From Porites lobata (taxonomy: Eukaryota; Cnidaria; Anthozoa; Scleractinia; Poritidae): a stretch of DNA of 64,000 bases. The notes beneath the pieces are model-generated. The model saw only the letters and a program-made list of their open reading frames with translations. It did not search any database and was not told where the DNA came from. The translations under genes were made by a program, and so were the position numbers. The DNA lies in NCBI GenBank assembly GCA_942486035.1, contig CALNXK010000098.1, positions 1,545,001-1,609,000 of the forward strand, read 5' to 3'. The stretch's first letter is position 1. Each line of letters opens with the position of its first letter. Positions 24,601 to 36,105 of the stretch are shown piece after piece.

Positions 24601-27586
24601 TCCGTATTGCAAGTTACGGATCCTCGTTTCCCCCTCCATTTATGACCCAAGCGCGAGTAACTTACAGTATGGACCTCAAACTCGGTTAGTAAAAGGTATA
24701 GCGTCATAGAGCATAGAAATGCTTCTCAACAAGAAAGTTCCGACAAATAAAAAAAATTCCCCGAATCGTTTAGCTTCTTTATTTCACCCTTTTGCAGTAT
24801 TTTTTCTTCACATGAAAGATCAAAGCCAGAGCTTTGTTTTAAGCAAAAAATTCAGAACTGAATGAGCAAGGGTGAGACTAATCTGTGGAGCTGCAGACCG
24901 CGGAACCAGCGGAACTTACGGAACCTCCAGAAAAGACTACTTTTTCTGCAGTAATTCGTCTCAACTTCGGCCGATTTGAATAATCAGTAGAAGCAGACCC
25001 TTTTGGGTGCTTTTAGACTCGAAAGAACGCCGTAGACAGGCAAACGTATATACGGACCAATCTGCGATTGAGGCATACAAAATACGGAATGACGCCACAA
25101 CGAGATGCAATTCCCAGGAGCGTCCTGTTCCTTCCTGAGCGGAAGTGGTGGCAAAATGGTGTCTAGACTTCACCGAGAGTTAGAACAGTCGCACACATTA
25201 TTTCCTGTATAAACAATAAGCTAATAACAAAAAAAATTAAGGCCTATTTAAATGGCATATCTCACTAAATAAAATTCAAAAGGAGCAATCATAGGAGATG
25301 CATCAATGCCAAACTGGAATTGAGTGAGAAAATTGTCCCCATCCCTTCCTGAGAATTTAAAAGTGGTTGGAGATCATCCAGCCCTGTCGTTGGGAACGAT
25401 TTTTTGCACTTCCAATCTTGTATCCAGAGTCGACGGTGCTCTTTGGTCAGTGGATGTTTGGGCGACGGGTGGGGTTATCGCTTGGTCCAATCAGGAGCCC
25501 ATAACCTAAATTAGTAGTTTCATTTTTACCACTTAAAGCATTGTTTATATCCAAAAGCTCTGTGTGACAGTTCTAAGTTTTGGAGAGGTCAGGGAACGAT
25601 TTTTCACTCACTTTTGGTCTTTGGAGGGTCTTGGGACGCTTTTTTGATCAACTAACGGTTGATTGTGACACTTGCGTGACACATCCGGTTTCTCGGCGTG
25701 ATCCCTAGCTTGATGTGTGAAGTCTGTCTATATCATGTATGTAACAATCGCTCATCATTGGTCTACTTGAACATGAACGAGTGTAACGAGTTCGACATCA
25801 TGCATGTATCAATGTAAATCACGCGGGGGGTTGTGGGGTTGGGTAAGGGGCTTTGATTAAAATTTTTGGAATTAAATTTCCCAGTGTGGGAAACTAATGT
25901 CAATCAAAAGTGTCAAATAAGCCCCACCATGGGGCAACAATTCTAACGAGACAATAATGTAATACTATATAAAACAAACACAAAAAAACCATTTGAAAAG
26001 TATGTTCTTGCTACTAAGTTAAACTGAAAATATGACTGCTCATTGTTGTTTGTGCAGTTACAAAAAAGTCGATAAAATTTGAATCACTTTACAATCAGTG
26101 TGCTGTTTGTAACTACCATCGAGAACACAACTTTAAATGAACAAGACTTTTGTCAGTTTAAAAGAGACAGTTTGCTTGGGCTGACCAGAACTTTAAAGAT
26201 AAATCAGTATCAGTCAAACTCAAATGTCCCGACCACTGGGTCGCTTCGCACGATCAAAAGCCAGACAGGGGGGATAGTCTCACGCATCAAATGCCCACCT
26301 CTTGCCCGCACTCCACCCCACCCCCCGCCCCCCAACATGCAGGATTTGCATTAAAATGTACATTAAGAGGATGTTTAGCTTTTCTGTAGGGTTGTCGGAA
26401 CAACAACAAGGAGCTTTAATTCTGATGAACGTAGTAGTTCTCACACGACTGTAAAACTCTAAACTTTTACTTTAACAAGGCCCTGCCCAGCTGCCAAGTG
26501 AACTATTAACTTTTCAGTACTGAAGTCAACACACAGGACCTCTGTCATGCTTGAATGAACACTAACTCACTTCTTCAGCCTGTGAACAACTAGTCATTCC
26601 AAACCTCTAGCTCGGAGGCTAATGTACTTCTTACATGAAATTCTAGAACCTTCTAAATAGCTTGATATTAGTAGCATTACAACATTCTTCTATTTACAAA
26701 GGCTGACAAAAACTGCTAAATCACTCAAAGGAAATATAAACACAAACACTAATTAAATATTAAGGAATCTTCCAGACGTACATGCAAGTTCTAGTCGGTC
26801 ACGCAATGCATGAAAGCAATTTTCAATGCATAACAACCAGATTGAGGCATCGGCCTATCTACGGTGCTCTTTCGAGTCCAAATGCACCTAAAAGGGTCTG
26901 CTTCTACTGATTATTCAAATCGACTGAAGTTGAGGCGAGTTAGTGCAAAAGACGCAGTCATTTCTCTAGTTTCCGCTGGTTTCTGCAGGTTCCACAGTTT
27001 AGTCTCACCCCAAAGCTTAATGCAGTCATAAAAAAGCATACCACGCGATCCTCAAAGTATGGTGAGAATACCATGTCCATTCTTAGAAGAACCTTAGTAG
27101 AAGTATGGGCGACAACAAAATTGGTGGACGGGTGGGCCGCGAGGAGAGAGTGATGTCTGTCACTCACGATCAAGCAAAACAACTGAAAGTGCCTATAAAA
27201 CAATGAGCCTGGATGACATGTTGTACCGTGGAGTTTTTACCAACATAAAACACTAAAAAAGACCACAGCAGAGCACAATTGTATGTCGAGAAAGCTGCCA
27301 TACGAATAAACAGCAAAAAGTGAAATGTCTGTAATTCCCGTCGATAGTTTAAAGGGGCCTCCGAGAAACAGAAATTTCGATTGCCTTATCATGAAAGAGA
27401 TGACAAACCTACCCCAACTTGATTCTTCGAAAGATCGGCTTCTTCAGCTGCTCGGGCTATCTGTTCTTGGTGCTGCTGGCCAGTACCGATCATTCCATTT
27501 TCAAAATATCGCTTAAGTATATTTCTCTGAACGTCCGTTAAGAGGGTATATCTTTGTGCACGCGGTTTTACGACTTTGCTTGCCAT
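21690..27586 (-). CDS. Homeodomain + HMG-box gene, with GTF2I-repeat-like 3' exons
   Basis: Minus-strand exons: 27586-27413, 24336-24186, 24049-23859, then about 23278-23185, 22686-22627 and 22480-21690. Exons 1-2 join in phase to give a homeodomain: three helices ending KNQVGKWIGNERNKRR, keeping W48, N51 and R53. Exon 2 continues to GPNPYNLFCAEFF, and exon 3 completes an HMG-box-like fold with RWEALSKEEKKKFEDISKAY. Exons 4, 5 and 6 join in phase. Exon 5/6 contains VQALFNKKYSEAIG, then VPY and GLPDGIIFKKP, a spacing I match to the GTF2I (TFII-I) repeat. Another 200 residues of unknown type follow, ending LQQYGFLRS. The exon 3 to 4 link is not clean: exon 3 can read into a stop at 23855-23853, and exon 4 needs a frame change, so there may be two genes here. 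The ATG lies 31 bp inside the right TIR. A role in DNA binding or control of host or element promoters is inference. Confidence 0.7.
24870..27011. mobile_element. 2.1-kb nested element with long inverted termini
   Basis: The left end GGGTGAGACTAATCTGTGGA and about 200 following bases match the reverse complement of 26840-27011 at roughly 75-80% by eye. Both contain the stretch TTTGAATAATCAGTAGAAGC. It lies in the first intron of the homeodomain gene. No transposase ORF is visible and no convincing target duplication was found. Confidence 0.7.
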
Positions 27587-27617
27587 GATAACGTCGGTCC
27601 ACAGTGCAACACTTCAT

Positions 27618-27795
27618 TCCGCCATGATGATTTTCTTTCGCCTCATTCTAATCTAAACGATGATTGGTCAGAATCAGGATAATAGGAGCCTTTGTCATGT
27701 TAGCTGGCACGGATGATCATCTTACCTGGCTATCACCCGTAATTCTAAATTTAGAAAATATGGGTTTGACCCATTTAGAATCCGAGATACGGGTG
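27618..27795 (-). repeat. Right terminal inverted repeat of giant transposon
   Basis: Reverse complement of 2979-3156 with three differences. The outer 62 bp (27734-27795) forms the same imperfect hairpin. The splice donor CAG|GTAAGA is mirrored here on the minus strand near 27726, reading toward the homeodomain gene. Confidence 0.93.
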
Positions 27796-28180
27796 ATTTC
27801 TGTGGTTATTTCAGCGTTCTCTTGCATAAAAAATTTTTGTCTCTCTTCGTCGTCAGCAAGCTCAAATTCAACAAGAACAACCATACGGAGCACGCCAGAA
27901 TCAACTAAATATAGCGCGATACAAGAAAACAGTGTACACCATAGCATGGGTGCAGTTAGCTTTACTTGTTTGTTATGCTCCATACGGCATAGCATTGTTA
28001 ATAGGTCTGGCTATTAACATACCCCATCCTTCCACCGACATAAAAGTCGCTTGGCGAGCATTATTAACTCTCCTATTTTCGAACTCTTCTTTCAACCCAG
28101 TACTTTATTGTTGGAAGATAAGAGATGTGCGACAAGAAGTGAAGAACATTTTCCACAAAGTTTGCTGTTGCTCTTATTAA
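27796..28180 (+). pseudogene. GPCR pseudogene, 3' part (after transposon)
   Basis: It begins with the duplicated ATTTCTG and continues the fifth helix exactly where the 2704-2978 part stopped. The last 80 residues (27932-28180) read in frame through helices 6 and 7 with the NPVLYCWKIRDVRQEVKN motif and stop at the same place as the intact paralogue. Between about 27830 and 27930 the frame shifts relative to the intact gene at 51105-52046, so this copy was damaged independently of the insertion. Confidence 0.88.
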
Positions 28181-31100
28181 AAGTTTAGGGTTACGGAGGC
28201 TGTTATCCTCTTCGATCTGCATAATTCTTTGCATCATACTCATTCTCATTCAATAATTGTTGAATATTTTACCGTGATCATTCAATAATTGTAAAACATT
28301 TTACCGTGATCATAATGACCCCCAATAAAGTAGTAGTCATTCAGGAACTCCTCAGAGCTAATGTATTCATTGAATTGCTCAGCCAATTATTTCAACAAAG
28401 GCAGTTGTATAGCAAATCAAAAAGTCAAACCTCCTTTAGGGTGCACGTTTTTAGACCAATGACTATTTCAAAAGTGTTTGAAAACAGTTCAAACGCGACT
28501 GGATCGAATAAACACGGAATCCCTTTTAATAAATAAAGGTTTTTGTTATGATTTTTTAACACTGAAAACGTGACTTCCTTTTCAGCTTAGAGGGAGACCT
28601 AATTGTTATCTAATCTCAAGTCACTGTTTATACTGCCCTGAGTTGTTTTTTTAAAACACTGACCCGGTCTGAACAAAAAACTTTATCACCATCATATTCA
28701 ACGTAACAAAAGTGCGTTCTTGGCTAACCCTGATTGCACATTGTTTTGTGAAACTATATTCCGATAGGAATGAAATTTGACATTTCAGTCAGAATCATTT
28801 GCATGGAAAAGAATCGTATTGTAACTGAGAGGAAAAATTATAGATTTGTTTTTTTGATGTTTTGCGAATCCTCAGACAGCTTCTGCATAAGAGGGCCAAT
28901 ATGGACTTTTCTCCGAACAAAAGGAATATAACTGCTCTAAAACCCTCTTTAGCAAACACCGGATCACAGAGCGGACAATTGCAACCAATTAATAGTTTTT
29001 ATCAATGTTTATTTTTCCAAACTCATTCAAAAGACTCTAGACGAGGGATTAATTTGTTTGACTTTTAGACTATCGACTAGCTTTTTGGTCTGTGGCAAAT
29101 ACATCACCAGATTATATCAATTTATATCAATTTAATATTTGCTCTTTCAAACCGTAGTTTGCACCCAACTTATTTTATAATTTATTCACAAAAAGAAATG
29201 CATAGATTGATCCCGATGAATTAAATCCCGGCAGATACACGTATTTGATAGTGAAATTGTATGCCATGTTTAAACAGAAGACCCTGAGAATCATATCCTG
29301 CTGTTCAACGGCAAATATGCGTGCCAAATAAGGGAGTACCACCACTGCTGAAAACACATAGTTTAAAGACAACCGCATAAAATAAATACATCACAAAACA
29401 ACAGAGTTAAGCTGGCTCGACTGGATTTTTTGGGGTTGATACCTCCCAACTTTGAGCATTAACGACGTCGGCATGAGTAAAGATATGGAAAAAAGGTTAC
29501 CACAACTGTATTATATAAAGATGAAAATTTCTTATGAGCTGGTTTTTATTGCAATCGGAGTCGCCATGGCAACGTAATGACGCCATTACGTTTTTCATTT
29601 ATCTTTGTGTTTCTCTGTTCCAGGAGTTTTTTGAAGAAATCGCTTAAGGGAGTATGTACCTGCTATAATTTCCTCCATTATGGCATAGTTTGAACAAATT
29701 CTATGATAGCGTTTTCGAAATATTCTGAAATGTAGTTTTAAGAATAATAAAAACAGTGAAATAGCATGCTGCCTACACAATTCGCTAATATTTTAAGAAA
29801 ATGACAAGCTTTGGGAACGAGGCTTCATCTCACAGTGGTTTGATTCCATTGAAAACTGCATACGAAAAAAGAGCGGAATTACTCTAGGTGATCGCGAGTA
29901 AGAAGAATTTTATTAACTTGCATTTAGCTGTTTTTGATACAGTTTTTGGACGTAATTTAGTCAATGCCTAAAAATTTCGCATTTTTCCAAAAACCGCTCG
30001 ATAAATTTTTTTATAAATTCGATAATCCCGAGATCAATCGTCAAGAAATATTCCCTGCAAGTTTTAAGAACATTGAAAACAGGGAAGGCTTTTAAATAGG
30101 GCCTCAGATATAGCCAATTTTCCCTCCAGATTTTGTGTTTACAAGTGAGCGTCCTCATTATTCACTGGCATTGTTTTCAAGTTTCATATGCACGTGAACA
30201 ACTAGCAAAAGATATAAATTTGCATCAAAAAGAACTCTCGATTACTTTCCGAAGAAATATCCGGAATACGCTCTAGTTTTCTTTCTCCCCAGCCCCCCTA
30301 CGACACAAAGGGGCCTCTCTGCGGAGGACAGAGGTTGGTCACTATGAACCGCAAACAAAGAATAAACGTTTCAAGCCATTAAAAATTGTCTTACTATCAG
30401 AAAATCAATAAAGCAGTCCTGGAAAAAATATAAGCAAAAGTATTTTGATAAAATAACTGCAATGAATAGCATTAACGAAGCGAAAGTTGGCTTCCTTGCG
30501 TGCAGACGGAGACACAGTTATTAGTAATTCAAGCCATTCAATATCACCTGTCCATATCTGCTCATATCGTTTATACACGACAGTATTTATTAACCCAATA
30601 AGGTGGTTGTCATTTCGTAGTTTTATATTATATTCGGGCTGGGGGTTCGAGCTTTGAATTTCCAATTACACAATTTTTCAAACAAAGAAAGTTTTCTTAT
30701 AAATCCAACAGTCGGTGCGCAAACTGAGCTCCTTAAGTTTGGCTCCTAGACCAAGAAAAATCAACAAGATAACATTTCGGTTCAAAGAGGACGAGACGTT
30801 TACCTTTCAGACGGCCGGACAAAGACACCAACACTGCGAAAAATTTATAGGTCACCACCATTTGACGATAAAAGTGTTTTCAGGAAGTGAAAAAAAAAAA
30901 ACATTATTTCTTTTCCATAATTCATCTGTACGCACGGGGGTAAAGTATGTGCGAATATGGGAGCTAGGGTAACGCTCCTGAGGAAGACTGGTTGTAGTAA
31001 AATCATGCAGTCTTTTTCAATTAAGAATTGCATTTCTTGTTACAATATCCTTTTCCTCATAACACGAATTTATTAAACGTCACAGCCGTCCTGCTCAACT

Positions 31101-31274
31101 CAGAACAATTAAAAACAACCTGTTACGGTTGTCATACTCTGTTTACTTAGGAACTGTTTATACTGACTTGCAGTTCCTGTGTGTTGCTTCCCGAAGCAGT
31201 TTCAGAAGGAATTCTCTCCGTATATTGAACATATCAGAAGTTTCTTTAAAACAAGTTAATGTACTGATTAAGAC
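28181..31274. other. Spacer between duplicated GPCRs, no gene seen
   Basis: AT-rich sequence matched piecewise by 47664-51104 on the opposite strand. It contains an empty site (29188-29194, ACAAAAA) for the 26-bp palindrome of the other arm. About 30300-30360 matches the end of the MITE at 49383. No ORF is shared between the arms as a credible protein. Confidence 0.6.
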
Positions 31275-32201
31275 ATGGCAAACTCAAATGAAAACAGCAC
31301 AACTGCGACTCAAGTAACATCATGGAATGCTCGTTCAACAAGCTTCGCAAGTCTTGCAGGCCTTAATATTTTTCTCGCCATCACCGCATCTCTTGGCAAC
31401 GCTCTGATCTTGATTGCTCTTCATAAAGTGACGTCCATTTATCCACCAACAAAACTGTTATTTCGATGCCTGGCAGTCACCGATCTTTTAGTTGGACTTA
31501 TCTCTCAGCCATTATATGTAACTACTTTCTTTCCCGAGTTTACAGCTTGGAATGTGAATGTCACAATTCTTCTTACAGACGAGTTTTTCTTTCGTCTGCT
31601 TACTGCAGTATCACTCCTTACATCAGCCTCCATCAGTGTGGACAGACTTCTTGCCCTGTTGTTAGGGCTTAGATACAGACACACTGTAACATTAAGGCGA
31701 GTTTGGGTGGTCATACTTTGTTTTTGGTTGATCAGTGCTCTTCAAGCTACAAGCGGTATAATACTCTTTAAACATCCAAAACTACCTGAAATTGTCTTTT
31801 GGATATTCTGTGCGCTATTAACACTTTCCTTGCTAGTCTCAGTATTCTCTTACGCGAAGATATTTAAAACCCTTCGTCATCGCAATACGCAACAAGGGCA
31901 GCCAAATGGACTAAATGAAGGAGGGAATCAACTGAACACAGCTCGATACAAGAAGACAGTGTATAGCATAGCATGGGTGCAGTTAGCTTTACTTATTTGT
32001 TATTTTCCATATAACTTATTAGGGCTTTTAAGGTTGTTCGATAACGTATCACATTCGACCGAAATGTATATTCTTTGGGAATCATTCGTGACTCTCCTTT
32101 ATTTGAATTCTTCTTTAAACCCAGCACTTTATTGTTGGAGGATCAGACATGTGAATCAAGAAGTGAAAAACATGATCCGCAAGATTTTCTGCTGCTTTTA
32201 A
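31275..32201 (+). CDS. Class A (rhodopsin-like) GPCR, intronless, 308 aa
   Basis: A seven-helix plasma-membrane receptor; the ligand is unknown. The start MANSNENST gives a short extracellular tail with N-glycosylation sequons. Helix 1 has GNALIL, helix 2 LAVTDLLVG with the conserved Asp, and the helix 3 end reads SVDRLLALLLGLRYRH, so DRY is replaced by DRL. Helix 4 has the conserved Trp in FWLISAL. Helix 6 reads ICYFPY in place of CWxP. Helix 7 ends SSLNPALYCW (NPxxY), followed by a short tail RKIFCCF. Position 3.25, normally the disulphide Cys, is Leu, and helix 5 lacks the usual Pro. The frame is intact from ATG to TAA. It is the mirror copy of 46713-47663 and belongs to an array of six related genes or pseudogenes here. 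Family-level identification is firm; subfamily names would be guesses. Confidence 0.93.
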   Translation: MANSNENSTTATQVTSWNARSTSFASLAGLNIFLAITASLGNALILIALHKVTSIYPPTKLLFRCLAVTDLLVGLISQPLYVTTFFPEFTAWNVNVTILLTDEFFFRLLTAVSLLTSASISVDRLLALLLGLRYRHTVTLRRVWVVILCFWLISALQATSGIILFKHPKLPEIVFWIFCALLTLSLLVSVFSYAKIFKTLRHRNTQQGQPNGLNEGGNQLNTARYKKTVYSIAWVQLALLICYFPYNLLGLLRLFDNVSHSTEMYILWESFVTLLYLNSSLNPALYCWRIRHVNQEVKNMIRKIFCCF

Positions 32202-32744
32202 AGTTAATAATTATAAAAAAGGAACTGATAAAGAGAGCTCATTTTGCTGCGGATAACAGAGCCTCTATATCTTTTGGAACCCCATACAACGTTAGAAAAA
32301 TAATATCTCAAGTAATTAAAACAGAAATTGAAGGGGATGATTTTTGAATTCAAATGTCTAGAAAATTGATGATTTTCACCAGTGGTCATGTTAAGAATGA
32401 AAAACAAATAAAAATACTTAATGTCGGCCACTTTTATATGGTATTTTTAACTCTTTTTTGTTTATGTCTTTGCTTAAAAATCTCATTTTTGCTCGCCGTT
32501 TAAGAAGGAAAAAATTGTTGTCTTCTAGCTGCCACATAACTCATCGTCTTGGAAGGTTGCGTTCTTCGAGAGAAGTCGAAATAAATTCGGGGAGATGAGC
32601 CCGCACTTAACAAGGAACCCTAGCAGGGGTACCCTAATCATACACAATTCAAATTTTCAGACCCAGGGACGAGAACTAAGGCATCCATCTGGTGGAAGAG
32701 ATAGGAATTGAGGCAATGGAGCAATTAATGCACACAGGCTATAC

Positions 32745-33920
32745 CCATCATCGTGGATGATCAAGGATAAACTACGCCTGAATGATAATAAGACGGAGTT
32801 CATGATTATAGGCACCAGAAAGCAACTGGCTAAAGTGAACGTTGATGGTCTTAGTGTCGGTGAGAGCATTATAGCTACCGTAACTTCAGTTAGGAACTTA
32901 GGATCATGGTTTGACCAGAACCTGAGTGTGATACCACACATTATAATAACAGGGGCACCCAACGTCAATTTTCGGAAAATATCTGTTCGGAAGACGATTG
33001 GAGATCTAGAATTTTCGGAACATTTATTGTAAAATTCCTTGCTTGCCTGCCTCTCCTAAGATTTTCGAACATCTAAAAAATGGTACAATTGCCCATTTTT
33101 AATGGATTTTTATCCCAAAAAGGTGACCTAGAATTTTCGGGAGCCTTTTTCTGGCTGAAATTTTCAAAAAGGTAAGTTTTGATCCCTATAATTTTCGGAT
33201 CACTAGACTTTCAGCTAGGGAATCCGAACAGATGAAAAATTTTTAGGGGATAAAAATATGCCTATATCTACAGTTTAAATACTAAGATACGTTCAACAAT
33301 TCTATGTTTAAGTGGTTTTGAACTATATTCTCGTTGGGTGCCCCTGTAATAAGATCTGTAAAGCTGAGTCTTTTCATATTTACAATTAATATAAGGCGGA
33401 TCAGAAAGTACCTCAACGATGATGCCACACAAACGCTTGTTCACTCCATTGTTATAGGCCGCTTAGATTACTGTAATAGTCTTCTTTATAAAGTTCCCGA
33501 GGTACACATGAGTAGCACATGAGTAAGTTACAATGCATTCAAAATAGTGCTGCCCGGCTCGTATGCTCAACTCCGAGGTTTAATCATGTTACACCTGTCT
33601 TATTTTCTTTGCATTGGCTACCCGTTGCCTACCGTATCGAGTTTAAAATCTTAGTTTTAACGTTTAAAGCAATATATCAACTTGTGCCGTCCTATATCTG
33701 CAATCTAGTTCGATTAAAGGAGAAATGTAAATACCAGCTTCGTTCTTCTGAGAACTACTATTGCAGTTGCCCATGGGAAAAACAAAGAAAACTCTGGGTG
33801 ACAGATCATTCCAAATAGCTGCCCCTGCACTGTGGAACAGTCTGCCTGCAAGTATCAGAGACATCGATAACTTTTTGTTTTTTAAACGAACAATTATAAA
33901 GACTTACTTATTTAGGAAGA
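32745..33920 (+). pseudogene. LINE reverse transcriptase 3' fragment, split by a MITE
   Basis: The plus strand reads KLRLNDNKTEFMIIGTRKQL, then is interrupted at 32950. It resumes with LDYCNSLLYKVPE, KLQCIQNSAARLV and LHWLPVAYRIEFKILVLTFK, the usual carboxy-terminal part of CR1/L2/jockey-type LINE polymerases. Frame breaks and the missing amino-terminal part make it a dead fragment. An ATT-rich tail near 34020-34040 fits a LINE 3' end. Confidence 0.85.
32950..33346. mobile_element. 397-bp MITE inside LINE fragment
   Basis: The ends are CAGGGGCACCCAACG and CGTTGGGTGCCCCTG, flanked by a TAATAA duplication at 32944-32949 and 33347-33352. The LINE coding sequence stops and resumes at these borders. 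A right-end fragment of the same family is at 59097-59132. Confidence 0.85.
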
Positions 33921-34289
33921 CTTTTGCTTGTTATAGTTAGATCAATAAATTTTACAGGTAGTTATAGTTGTAAGGCGCTACTGATCATAATCAGATGTTA
34001 ATTTGCACCTAATAAGAAATAGATTATTATTATTATGATTAATACTTCTCCAGAGATAGCATAAAGTCAGTTTAATATGATATTTCAGTTGCCAGTTATC
34101 AAAAACAATGACTACATTTAAAAGATGGAAAACTATTACCCTTCATTCAAAAATATCTTTGTTTTGAAGAAAATTTTCCCGTCCCCGCTTGACACACTTT
34201 TCTGCACAGGACTTCGCGACTCCCTCTAAGAAATGTAGGTATTTTTTTAATACTAAAGTTGTATTTTACATCCAGTAAGCAGGAGTTAA

Positions 34290-36101
34290 GGTGGCTCCGT
34301 AATTAATACAAGAGCATTTAGCTGTGACAAATTTTCCGTCAAAACTTTTTCGATTTTAACGCGATGGCTGCGAAACTTTGCAAAGAACAACAGATATCAT
34401 TCGGAAATAATACGGAGTATTCCGATTTCATTGATGGTAAATATTTCTTGAGAAATTAGCGCTTAAAAGGACCCTAATGTTCAAAGAAAATCGCGTCTAG
34501 TAAAAAATTTTGCTGCTATTTTTTTCTGAAATTTCTGGTATCGGCTTTAATTGATATAATAAATATGCCAGAGGAATTTCAGAAAAACCGTTGGAGCAGA
34601 AGTCCGTAACTAAAAGTCGCTCAAAATTCAGCTGTGAAATTGTTTTGGAATTTCAAAAATAAATTACTATCAGGAAGAAGGAGACACCAGTTTGAATTTT
34701 CGGTACAAGTAAATTCAATGCTTGCTATTTCTGAAAACAAAAGGTGATTGCCTATCGTTCTATTCTTTAAAAGGTACTTTTCAGTTTTAGAAGCACTATA
34801 AATTGCTCCACACCTTGCTCTGACGTCGAATGACTTGTTCCTCGACATTTTTAAAATATCCCTTGGCAGTTTTGGTTCACACTCCTGCTACTGTATTGCA
34901 ATGCATCCTCAACGGCTTTTCCTGCTGTACGTTGTTTCCAATTCAGGAAAAAGGTATTGGGATTGTAAGCTACCTTGTATCGAAGCTCAGATAGAACTGT
35001 CCAGCACCTTTGTTTACGACTAGAAAATGAGCACGAGCGGCAGCTCTGCGAGGAATTCGCACCTTAGCCAGGGGGGACGAATGACAATGATGCCCATGTC
35101 TGTGAACCGATCTGTATAAACATGTATTGCAGAGCAAAACATAATAATCAAGAAAAAAATACCCGTTCATTGAAGGAAGAAGTGACAAAAATTTCAGAGT
35201 TGTAAATTTATTCACGGGCAGTATTTTTGCGATAATTTTATTTTGCACTGTGATGTTATTCGGTTCACAGGCATGGTCATCATTAACTATCATTGTCGTT
35301 CGTCCCCCCTGGGTGAGGTGCGAATTCCTCGCAGAACAGCCGCTCGTGCTCATTTTGTAGTCATAAACAAAGGTGCTGGACAGTTCTATCTGAGTTCTGA
35401 TACGAGGTAGCGTCCAATCTCAATACTTTTTTCCTGAGTTGGAAGTAACGAACAGCAGTAAAAGTCGTTGAAAATGCATTGCAATACATCAAAACGTATG
35501 CAGCAGGAGTTTGAGCCAAAACTGCAAAGGGATATTTTAAAAATGTCGAAGAACAAGTCATTCTACTTCAGAGCAAGGTTTGGAGCAATTTATGGTGCTT
35601 CTAAAACTTAAAAGTACCTTTTTAAGAATAGCACGATAGGCAATCGGCTTTTGTTTTAAGAATTAGCAAACGTTGAATTTACTTGTCCCGAAAATTCAAA
35701 CTGGTGGCTTCTTCTTCCTGATAGTAATTTATTTTTGAAATTCCAAAACAATTTCACAGCTGAATTTTGAGCGACTTTTAGTTATGGACTTCTGCTCCAA
35801 CGATTTTTCTGAAATTCCTCTGGCATATTTATTATATCAATTAAAGCCGAGACCAGAAATTTCAGTAAAAAATATCAGCAAATTTTTTTACTAGACGCGA
35901 TTTTCTTCGAACAGTAGGGTCCTTTTAAACGCTAATTTCTCAAGAAATATTTACCATCAATGAAATTGGAATATTTCGTATTATTGCCGAATGATATCTG
36001 TTGTTCTTTGCAAAGTTTCGCAGCCATCGCGTTAAGAACCAAAAAGTTATGACGGAAAATTTGTCACAGCAAAATGCTCTAGTATTAATTACGGAGCCAC
36101 C
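34290..36101. mobile_element. 1.8-kb foldback element with TTAA target
   Basis: Two arms of about 810 bp (34290-35098 and 35290-36101) are reverse complements with scattered mismatches and a loop of about 190 bp. The termini GGTGGCTCCGTAATTAAT and its complement are flanked on both sides by TTAA (34286-34289, 36102-36105). TTAA targets are used by piggyBac and Kolobok transposons. No transposase ORF is present, so it is non-autonomous. ORFs within are mirrored between the arms and are not genes. Confidence 0.88.
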
Positions 36102-36105
36102 TTAA

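Larger units (their letters stand above)
2979..27795 (+). mobile_element. 24.8-kb KDZ-type DNA transposon with three gene units
   Basis: The outer boundaries are set by matching inverted termini (CACCCGTATCTCGG at the left, its reverse complement at the right), 178-bp terminal inverted repeats and a 7-bp duplicated target ATTTCTG. Joining the flanks recreates the order of helices seen in the intact GPCR at 51105-52046, which confirms insertion. Inside are a KDZ transposase gene, a 120-bp satellite, a zinc-finger/Cys-rich gene and a divergent homeodomain/HMG-box gene reading inward from the right end. Several smaller elements are nested within. That the two extra genes belong to the mobile unit is inferred from their position between the termini. 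An alternative is that they were later captured or inserted. Confidence 0.85.
27796..32490 (+). repeat. Left arm of inverted GPCR segmental duplication
   Basis: This arm carries the same order of features as 46430-51490 in reverse: GPCR tail, GATCACGGTAAAATATT repeats, long non-coding spacer, conserved 5' flank, second GPCR and its 3' flank. Including 2704-2978 the homology reaches the third helix of the first GPCR. Small insertions and deletions distinguish the arms. Confidence 0.85.

Noticed and set aside
24500..24709. Plus-strand ORF and partial inverted similarity to 23630-23710
   Set aside because: The similarity is short and the ends are not clear enough to call an element.
34835..35561. 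ORFs inside the TTAA foldback element
   Set aside because: They are mirrored between the two arms and have no transposase or other domain.
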